DNA from: an uncultured Clostridia bacterium
GTDB taxonomy: Bacteria; Bacillota; Clostridia; TANB77; CAG-508
Direction: 5' to 3'
Length of the DNA stretch: 27,198 bases
Assembly: GCA_948530865.1 (NCBI GenBank)
Contig: CAOTKV010000026.1
Location: 1 to 27,198 of the forward strand
Shown here: piece by piece, positions 21,437 to 27,198 of the stretch
Numbering within the stretch: the first letter of the stretch is position 1
How the letters are laid out: every line of letters starts with the position of its first letter
The notes under the pieces: model-generated
What the model saw: only the letters and a program-made list of their open reading frames with translations
Databases searched by the model: none
What the model was told of the DNA's origin: nothing
Made by a program: the position numbers and the translations under genes

Positions 21437-21832
21437 ATGATTATTTTAACTTGTAGACCTGCAAAAAAGGAACATGTAGATTTATATGCAACGTTGGAGA
21501 ATCTCTCAGAGGTTCATCCGCAGGTGAAGGAAATTATCGACCTGATAAACTATGCACCCATTGACAAGCTCGATAAGAGAATGATTGAGCAACAGCTTCT
21601 CAGTATGGCAGCTACTTTGAACGAAGCAAAGACCTATACTCTGGTGCTTGATCGGTGGCGTGGAGATAACACATATTCTGCTGAGCGTGAACGTGTGTCC
21701 AGAGAAGAGAAAACAATTCGTGATGAAACGATTTTCTCAATCATTTCTTATGGACGCCAGAAAAATTGGGTAGCATATGTTGATTTGCCAATTGACGTTG
21801 AGATTTCGGGAGCTAAGGCGGCGAGCGTATAG
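21437..21832 (+). CDS. Orphan GC-rich protein B (131 aa), paralog of the gene at 20935
   Basis: The ATG follows GAGGAGG (21423-21429). No family is recognised. Shared with protein A: a helical N-terminal region containing HPQVKEIIDLI (A: YPKVKAILDQV), WRGDNTYSAERER (74-86), DETIFSI (96-102) and YVDLPIDVEI near the end. The spacing of these blocks is conserved, with about a 12-residue longer N-terminus in B and a short tail SGAKAASV. G+C over 21481-21780 is 42 %, but the first ~50 bases are AT-rich like the host, so the 5' end may have been joined or adapted locally. Nothing about function can be read from motifs. Confidence 0.8.
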   Translation: MIILTCRPAKKEHVDLYATLENLSEVHPQVKEIIDLINYAPIDKLDKRMIEQQLLSMAATLNEAKTYTLVLDRWRGDNTYSAERERVSREEKTIRDETIFSIISYGRQKNWVAYVDLPIDVEISGAKAASV

Positions 21833-21847
21833 GCTAAAAACAAATAG

Positions 21848-21871
21848 GCACAGCAAATGCTGTGCTTTTTT
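21848..21871 (+). terminator. Terminator of gene B; right copy of the 18-bp inverted repeat
   Basis: A 7-bp stem with AAAT loop (21848-21865) followed by six T. It is an exact reverse complement of 20781-20798, so the pair brackets the GC-rich genes. Confidence 0.9.
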
Positions 21872-21902
21872 GTGCTTATTTTTGATATATATTTATCCAA
21901 AT

Positions 21903-21941
21903 TTTACATAACTTTACAAATTATGTAAAATGGTGTATAAT
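21903..21941 (+). promoter_or_regulatory. Promoter with dyad operator before the 314-aa gene
   Basis: TTTACA (21913-21918), 17-bp spacer, TATAAT (21936-21941). Two 9-base arms, TTTACATAA (21903-21911) and TTATGTAAA (21921-21929), form a dyad with nine bases between. It overlaps the -35 box and spacer, as a repressor site would. Confidence 0.7.
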
Positions 21942-21991
21942 ATATAGGTATGTTGCTATTAATAATTGTTCTAAAGTAAGGAGGTAAATAT

Positions 21992-22936
21992 ATGATATCT
22001 GGAGCTAATATTAATTTAGATTTTTTATATTTGGTTAATAAGAAAGACCTAAAAGGAATTTTAGAAACAGGAATTATAAAGAAAAGTAAAAAAGATAGTA
22101 ATTATAATAACAAAATATTTTTAATGAGAGATACTTCTACTAGTGAGAATGCAGAAGATATAAAAGTATTAGTATTAAAAAATATAGAATCTAACAAATT
22201 ATGCGATTCTCCAATTAAAATATGGAGTGTAATAAAAAGGGGAGAAGAGAACAATTCTGAATATGAATTATATGGAATATCAATAAAAAATTATTTATAT
22301 AAAAGATATTCTTATAAAAAGAAGAAAGAAGAAGCTAAGGCAGAAGAAAAAGATAGTATTGAAGACATTAATGAAGTAACTGATTATACTATTAATTTAG
22401 ATAAAATAGTAGAAGCTATTGTAGATGGAATTATTGAAGAAAGAAAAGAAATTCAAACAAATTATGATGTAATGTTTGATAGCAACAAAAATTATTTAGA
22501 ATCAATGATAGAAATAATTATGAAAGGAAAAAAGAATAATAAAAATTTAATTATTTCAAAAAGAAAGAATAAAATATTTTTGCCATATACAGTTGACGAA
22601 ATTGATGATTATATGAGATATTATCCAGGTTCATATGTATCATCATCAGATGTCGTGAAAAAAGAATTTACTATTAATTATAGTGCTTTATTTAAACATC
22701 AATATAAGGCAAGATTTGAAGAAGCATATAATCTTATGAGAAATCGTGAAAATAAATGTGCTATTTTTTCATTTATTAAAGCACTTAGGATATCATTAAA
22801 AAGAAAATTAAATCCAGCAATTATAGCTGCTTGCAAGTCTAAAAAAGAATTGAAAAAATACCTAGTTTGTTTAAAACGTAAAGAACTAGAAAATTTTGAA
22901 GCATTTAAAATTATTTATGAATTAGCAAATACATAA
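21992..22936 (+). CDS. Hypothetical protein (314 aa)
   Basis: AAGGAGG lies eight bases before the ATG. I do not recognise the family. The opening (FLYLVNKKDLKGILETGIIKK, about 11-31) is loosely similar in layout to ADP-ribosyltransferase-fold proteins, whose first strand and helix read as L.H.T....L..IL..G; this is a weak hint only. The middle (about 105-125) is a Lys/Glu-rich linker and the C-terminal half is basic and helical (KKEFTINYSALFKHQYKARF to KKYLVCLKRKELENFE). There is no signal peptide or membrane helix. Host-like AT composition, own regulated-looking promoter and terminator, no operon partner. Confidence 0.7.
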   Translation: MISGANINLDFLYLVNKKDLKGILETGIIKKSKKDSNYNNKIFLMRDTSTSENAEDIKVLVLKNIESNKLCDSPIKIWSVIKRGEENNSEYELYGISIKNYLYKRYSYKKKKEEAKAEEKDSIEDINEVTDYTINLDKIVEAIVDGIIEERKEIQTNYDVMFDSNKNYLESMIEIIMKGKKNNKNLIISKRKNKIFLPYTVDEIDDYMRYYPGSYVSSSDVVKKEFTINYSALFKHQYKARFEEAYNLMRNRENKCAIFSFIKALRISLKRKLNPAIIAACKSKKELKKYLVCLKRKELENFEAFKIIYELANT

Positions 22937-22950
22937 AAATAATATAAAGA

Positions 22951-22978
22951 AACACAAGAATATTCTTGTGTTTTTTTT
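22951..22978 (+). terminator. Terminator of the 314-aa gene
   Basis: A perfect 22-bp palindrome (22951-22972) running into eight T (22971-22978). It also lies directly after the stop of the minus-strand tetR gene. Confidence 0.9.
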
Positions 22979-23582
22979 AATTATTTATTAATTTCTCTAT
23001 AATTTCAAATAAGTAAGGTTTATATTCATCAATTGGAAGAGGTTCACTATATAATATTGAATTAAAAGAAGTTGAACTAACAAGCTCTATAATCATAAAT
23101 AAAGTAACATCAGGGTTTTTTAATTTAATATTGTTTTCTTGAACTCCTTTTAAAAATAATTGATAAATACCACCTTCTTCATATTCAGAATTTTCATATA
23201 TTTTATTAACTGTTTTACTGTAGATTCCCCATGAAAGATTTTTTGATATAAATTTTAATAGTAATTGATTTCTTTTTAATTCATCAATAACATGATTAAC
23301 TATAAAAACTACTTGTTCTGATAGGATAGTAATATCTGTTTCTCTTAAAGCAGATAAGGCATCATTAAATAATTTATGAGATTTTTTTGCTATTAGAATA
23401 TCTCTTATTTCATATTTATCTTTAAAATATAAGTAAAAAGTACCTTTACCAACATCAGCATTATCAACAATTTCTTGAATAGAAGTATCTTTTATACCTT
23501 TTTCAGTGAATAGTTTAAATGCTGTATTTAGTAATCTTGTTTCTTTATTTTCTTCTTTTAGTTCATCTTTTTTTATTCTCAC
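22977..23582 (-). CDS. TetR family transcriptional repressor
   Basis: This 201-aa protein has a typical TetR N-terminal helix-turn-helix (about 16-62, TSIQEIVDNADVGKGTFYLYFKDK) and a divergent ligand-binding C-terminal part. The start is a GTG (AGGGGA eight bases upstream). It lies divergent from the MMPL exporter with 152 bp between the two starts. Three matching palindromes (23631, 23664, 23700) lie there, two inside the -35 boxes. The obvious role is to repress both genes and respond to a small molecule the exporter removes. The ligand is unknown. Confidence 0.93.
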   Translation of the reverse strand: MRIKKDELKEENKETRLLNTAFKLFTEKGIKDTSIQEIVDNADVGKGTFYLYFKDKYEIRDILIAKKSHKLFNDALSALRETDITILSEQVVFIVNHVIDELKRNQLLLKFISKNLSWGIYSKTVNKIYENSEYEEGGIYQLFLKGVQENNIKLKNPDVTLFMIIELVSSTSFNSILYSEPLPIDEYKPYLFEIIEKLINN

Positions 23583-23615
23583 TATTATAATCCCCTTAAA
23601 ATTTATTATAGTTTT

Positions 23616-23644
23616 ATTATTACATAAAAATGACTATTAGTCAA
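23616..23644 (-). promoter_or_regulatory. tetR promoter
   Basis: Minus strand TTGACT (23639-23644), 17-bp spacer, AATAAT (23616-23621). The -35 box overlaps palindrome 1. Confidence 0.8.
23631..23643. promoter_or_regulatory. TetR operator 1
   Basis: TGACTATTAGTCA, a near-perfect 13-bp palindrome overlapping the tetR -35 box. Confidence 0.8.
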
Positions 23645-23662
23645 TATTTTTGTAAAAAACTA

Positions 23663-23691
23663 TTGACTATTGGTCAGTACCGTACTATAAT
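23663..23691 (+). promoter_or_regulatory. MMPL exporter promoter
   Basis: TTGACT (23663-23668), 17-bp spacer, TATAAT (23686-23691). The -35 box overlaps palindrome 2. Confidence 0.88.
23664..23676. promoter_or_regulatory. TetR operator 2
   Basis: TGACTATTGGTCA, same pattern as operator 1 with one difference. Centre-to-centre distance from operator 1 is 33 bp, about three helical turns. Confidence 0.8.
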
Positions 23692-23699
23692 ATTTAAAG

Positions 23700-23712
23700 T
23701 GACCAATAGTCA
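23700..23712. promoter_or_regulatory. TetR operator 3
   Basis: TGACCAATAGTCA, the reverse complement of operator 2. It lies just after the predicted start of the exporter transcript, 36 bp from operator 2. Confidence 0.78.
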
Positions 23713-23734
23713 AAAAACACAAGGAGGTTTTTGT

Positions 23735-25804
23735 ATGGATAAATTCGGTGAATTTATATGCAAACATAGAAAAATAATTTTAATATTATCTTTAATATTG
23801 CTTATTCCCGCCATTATTGGAATAAAAGCTACTAGAATTAATTATGATATTTTAGTATATTTACCAGATAATATAGAAACAATCCAAGGAGAAAATATAT
23901 TATCTGATGAGTTTAATATGGGAGCTTTTTCAACTATAGTTTTAGATAATATGCCTACAAAAGAAATTCTAAAATTAGAAGATGAAATTAAAAAAATAGA
24001 TAATGTTGCAATGGTAATAAGCACAGCAGATGTTTTAGGCTCTAGTATACCAGTAGAAATGTTACCTGATGAAATTCAAGATAAGTTCTATAAAGAAGGC
24101 TCAACTATAATGCTTGCAACATTTAAAGAAGGTATTTCAGATGATACAACAATAGAAACAATAGAAAAGTTAAGGGATATAACAGATACAAGATGTAAAA
24201 TAGGCGGAATGAGTGCAGTTGTATTAGATACAAGAGATTTATCGAATTCAGAAATAGTGATTTATGTTTTGATAGCAGTTGTATTATGTTTAATAATATT
24301 ACAAATTGCGTTAGATTCATATATAGCACCAATTTTGCTACTTCTTAATATAGGTATTGCAATTCTTTATAATATGGGAACTAATGTATTCTTAGGGGAG
24401 ATATCATATATAACTAAAGCGATAAGTAGCGTATTACAACTTGGAGTAACAATGGATTTTGCAATTTTCTTGTATCATAGCTATATGCAAGAGAAAGAAA
24501 ATAATACTAATAATAATGATGCAATGGCTAAAGCAATATCTAAGACTTTAGTTTCAGTTGTTGGAAGTTCTCTTACAACAATTGCAGGATTTTTAGCTTT
24601 ATGTAGTATGAATCTTACACTTGGAAAAGATATAGGAATTGTTATGGCAAAAGGAGTTTTATTTGGTGTTATTTGTGTAATAACAACATTGCCTGCGATG
24701 ATATTAGATTGCAATTCACTAATTGAAAAAACAAAACACAAAGAAATTATGCTTAGGTTTACTAGAATTAAAAATTTTTCAATAAAACATTACAAACTTA
24801 CAATTCTAGCATTTATTATAATTTTGCCAATAGTATATTTTGGATATAAAAATACAGATGTATATTATAACCTAGATAAAAGTTTGCCAAATACACTTAA
24901 AAGTATAAGTGCAAATGAAGAATTAAAAGATAAATTTAATATGGTTTCAACAGAGATTTTATTATTAGATAAAAATGTTCCAGATAGCCAAGTTAATGAA
25001 ATGCTTGAAAAAATTGAAAATCTAGATGGAATAGAATGGAGTTTAAGCTTAGCTAAAATTACAGAACTTGGAATACCAAGAGAAATGATACCAAGCGAAA
25101 TATTAGAAAAAGTGCAAAATGATAGATATCAATTAATTATAATAAATTCAAGTTATGAAATGGCAACAGATGAACTAAACGAACAGGTTGACAAGGTAAA
25201 TAAAATTATAAAACAATATGATGCAAATGCTATTCTTGCTGGTGAAGGTCCATTAATGAAAGATTTAGTTGAAATAAGTGATCATGACTTCAAAAGTGTT
25301 AATACAGTTTCAATAGCAATTATATTTATAATAATGATTGTTGTGCTAAAATCAATTTCATTACCTGTTATATTAATATGTGTAATTGAGTTTGCTATAT
25401 TTATAAATATGGGAATTCCATATTATACAAAAACAGTAATACCATTTATAGCATCAATTGTAATAGGTACAATTCAACTTGGAGCTACAATAGATTATGC
25501 AATATTAATAACAACTAAATATATAACGAATAGAAAAGATGGAATGAATAAAACAGAAGCAATTGATTTAAGTTTAGGAACTTCGATATCCTCTATTGCA
25601 AGTAGCGGATTATGCTTCTTTGGTGCGACATTTGGAGTTGGAGCATATTCAAAAATAGAAATGATAGGTTCTTTATGTACATTAATGTCAAGAGGAGCAA
25701 TAATAAGTATGATTTCAGTAACTTTAATATTACCAGCATTTTTATTATTGTTTGATAAATTAATTTGCAAAACAACAATAGGAATGAAAGAAGTTAAATT
25801 TTAG
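23735..25804 (+). CDS. MMPL/RND superfamily exporter
   Basis: I start at the ATG at 23735, eight bases after AAGGAGG (23722-23728). The frame upstream back to 23630 crosses the operators and promoter and is not coding. The 689-aa product has two halves, each with one helix, a large extracytoplasmic domain and five helices, as in MMPL lipid or drug exporters. Each half has the paired helix region with conserved acidic/Gly residues (LQLGVTMDFAIFLYHS; IQLGATIDYAILITTK), where the proton-relay Asp of RND pumps lies. Single-gene two-half (fused) form. The next gene follows with a 9-bp gap, and the pair is the usual clostridial arrangement with a heptad-repeat partner. Confidence 0.93.
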   Translation: MDKFGEFICKHRKIILILSLILLIPAIIGIKATRINYDILVYLPDNIETIQGENILSDEFNMGAFSTIVLDNMPTKEILKLEDEIKKIDNVAMVISTADVLGSSIPVEMLPDEIQDKFYKEGSTIMLATFKEGISDDTTIETIEKLRDITDTRCKIGGMSAVVLDTRDLSNSEIVIYVLIAVVLCLIILQIALDSYIAPILLLLNIGIAILYNMGTNVFLGEISYITKAISSVLQLGVTMDFAIFLYHSYMQEKENNTNNNDAMAKAISKTLVSVVGSSLTTIAGFLALCSMNLTLGKDIGIVMAKGVLFGVICVITTLPAMILDCNSLIEKTKHKEIMLRFTRIKNFSIKHYKLTILAFIIILPIVYFGYKNTDVYYNLDKSLPNTLKSISANEELKDKFNMVSTEILLLDKNVPDSQVNEMLEKIENLDGIEWSLSLAKITELGIPREMIPSEILEKVQNDRYQLIIINSSYEMATDELNEQVDKVNKIIKQYDANAILAGEGPLMKDLVEISDHDFKSVNTVSIAIIFIIMIVVLKSISLPVILICVIEFAIFINMGIPYYTKTVIPFIASIVIGTIQLGATIDYAILITTKYITNRKDGMNKTEAIDLSLGTSISSIASSGLCFFGATFGVGAYSKIEMIGSLCTLMSRGAIISMISVTLILPAFLLLFDKLICKTTIGMKEVKF

Positions 25805-25813
25805 GAGGTAAGT

Positions 25814-27198
25814 ATGAATAAGATTATAAAAAAATGTATTTCAGGAGTAATGATGTGTTCAATTTTAATATATACAATGCCAGTTTTTGCTTTCACAAAT
25901 GAGGAAAGTATTTATTCTAAATTAGATTCATCAGGAAAAAACTATAAAACAATAATTAGTGAGATAACTGAGAATAATGAAGGAACAGATATTTATCAAG
26001 AAGAATCAAATAAAGAATTACCAATTGAAACTAAAGTAATATATAAATTAGATGGAAAAGAAATATCAGCAGAAGAACTTGCAGGCAAAAGTGGTAAAGT
26101 AAAAATAATTTTAGAGTATAAAAATAAATCTTCAAATGAAGTAGTTGTAGATGGTAAAAATGAAACCATTTATACACCGTTTTTAGTTGTTTCAGGGGCG
26201 ATTATTAATAATGATAGTAATAAAAATATTGAAATATCAAAAGGGAAAGTTATAAATGATGGAAGTAAAACAATAGTAGTTGGTATTGCTCTTCCAGGAA
26301 TGCAAGAAAATTTAAATATTTCAACAGATGATATAGAAATACCAAGTAAAATTGAAATTACTATGGAAAGTACAAATTTTGAAATTGGGAATATAATGAG
26401 TTTTTGTACACCTAAAGTTTTAGAAGAAGGCAGTTTTGATAAAATTTCAGATAAATTAGATGAAATTTATGATCAAATAGAAAAATTAAAAGATGCAAGT
26501 TTTCAAATTGAAGAAGGAAGTATAAAATTACAAGATGGAATTATAACATTAAGTGATGGCGCAAATAGTTTAAATAATGGAACAAACGAATTAAACAATG
26601 GAGTAAATACATTGAAAGGTGGAGCAAATGAATTAAGTAAAGGTGCAAATGCATTAAAAAATGGAACAACAGAATATGTTAATAAATCCAAAGAATTTAA
26701 TTCTGCAATGAATCAGGTATCAACAGGTGTAAATACAATAAATGCAAATTATGATCAAATAAATAATGGAATAAATTCATTAAATGAGAATAGTTCAAAA
26801 TTATCAAGTGGGGCACAAAATGTAAGTGATGGAGCAAATGCTGTATCACAAAACTTAAATACTATTAGTGCGAAATTGGGAGATGTACAAAATGGAATTG
26901 CAAATATGCAAGCAGGCGAAAATCAATTAAGTGCAGGAATTGATAATGTAATAGCTGGAGTAAGTGGTATTTCAGGTACAGATAACTCAGGAAAGATTGC
27001 AGAAATTCAAGGATTAATTAATACAAATCAAGCTAAAATTGATGAATTAAATGGAACAAATGCAAACTTACAAGCAACAATTGATACAATTGGAGATGAA
27101 GGAGTAAAATCAGTTTTAGCTAATCAAATTAATATTAATAATTCTAGTATAGCAATTTTGCAAGGAAATAATGTAGCATTAAATTCAATTATATCAAC
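25814..27198 (+). CDS. Secreted heptad-repeat (LxxG) partner of the MMPL exporter, 3' partial
   Basis: AGGAGG (25803-25808) precedes the ATG, and the frame stays open for 461 codons to the window edge. A signal peptide (MNKIIKKCISGVMMCSILIYTMPVFA) is followed by a domain of about 180 residues. From about residue 230 there is a long run of seven-residue repeats with Leu and Gly (LSDGANSLNNG, LNNGVNTLKGG, LSKGANALKNG). This is the X-X-X-L-X-X-G pattern of YhgE/Pip-like extracytoplasmic coiled-coil proteins, which are found beside MMPL exporters. It probably forms a periplasm-like extracellular stalk or anchor. The C-terminal end, possibly with membrane segments, lies beyond the window. Confidence 0.88.
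   Translation, partial: MNKIIKKCISGVMMCSILIYTMPVFAFTNEESIYSKLDSSGKNYKTIISEITENNEGTDIYQEESNKELPIETKVIYKLDGKEISAEELAGKSGKVKIILEYKNKSSNEVVVDGKNETIYTPFLVVSGAIINNDSNKNIEISKGKVINDGSKTIVVGIALPGMQENLNISTDDIEIPSKIEITMESTNFEIGNIMSFCTPKVLEEGSFDKISDKLDEIYDQIEKLKDASFQIEEGSIKLQDGIITLSDGANSLNNGTNELNNGVNTLKGGANELSKGANALKNGTTEYVNKSKEFNSAMNQVSTGVNTINANYDQINNGINSLNENSSKLSSGAQNVSDGANAVSQNLNTISAKLGDVQNGIANMQAGENQLSAGIDNVIAGVSGISGTDNSGKIAEIQGLINTNQAKIDELNGTNANLQATIDTIGDEGVKSVLANQININNSSIAILQGNNVALNSIIS

Noticed and set aside
23630..23734. 35-residue N-terminal extension of the MMPL exporter
   Set aside because: It would cover the operators and promoter; the ATG at 23735 with AAGGAGG gives a normal MMPL N-terminus.
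26503..26691. 62-codon minus-strand open frame in the heptad-repeat gene
   Set aside because: It is a regular shadow of the LxxG repeats, giving a periodic Phe/Pro/Leu pattern with no ribosome site.
1..27198. CRISPR array or cas genes
   Set aside because: No regularly spaced 25-40-bp repeats and no Cas-like protein in any frame; the only short repeats are those listed.

Overview
The window is AT-rich (mostly about 25-30 % G+C by eye), uses the standard bacterial code (TGG for Trp), has strong AGGAGG-type ribosome binding sites, many TTGACA/TATAAT promoters with 17-bp spacers, and hairpin/T-tract terminators between nearly all transcription units. With a dockerin-bearing surface protein, a type-3 prolyl-tRNA synthetase, GatCAB, and the low G+C content, it looks like a chromosomal piece of an uncultured, probably gut-associated member of the Clostridia (Bacillota). 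This placement is inference; there is no rRNA in the window.

Layout. (1) 1-893: the C-terminal end of a secreted protein with Ig-like repeats and a dockerin-type module. (2) 909-2551: an accessory stretch with a class III Fic enzyme, a tRNA-Met, a second copy of that tRNA's 3' end 568 bp away, and between the two copies a very compact locus that I read as a type I toxin-antitoxin system of the Fst/RNA II kind. It has a 29-codon toxin-like ORF, a Shine-Dalgarno-sequestering hairpin, a convergent antisense RNA with a consensus promoter, two sets of direct repeats and paired terminators. A decayed relative of the same architecture appears to lie at 929-1106. (3) 2600-5974: a three-gene operon of an FxLYD-like membrane protein, a radical SAM/SPASM-type enzyme and a membrane protein with a Gly/Tyr/His- and Cys-rich tail. 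This is a candidate enzyme/substrate modification pair. (4) 5973-20024: mostly housekeeping genes: scpB-proS, an HD-GYP phosphodiesterase, smc, an M23 peptidase, an AIM24-family protein, a TM2 protein and gatC-nucleotidase-gatA-gatB.

(5) 20096-22978: a membrane protein, then a roughly 1.1-kb island with two small paralogous genes of about 42-44 % G+C (hand count) and no recognisable family. The island is flanked by an 18-bp perfect inverted repeat that doubles as its terminators. An unknown 314-aa protein follows behind a promoter carrying a dyad. (6) 22977-27198: a TetR repressor divergent from an MMPL/RND exporter and a heptad-repeat partner protein that runs off the right edge. Three 13-bp palindromes lie between the divergent genes, two of them built into the -35 boxes of the opposing promoters.

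The strongest candidates for something undescribed are the toxin-antitoxin locus with its decayed relative, the radical SAM/Cys-tail pair, and the paired GC-rich orphan genes.
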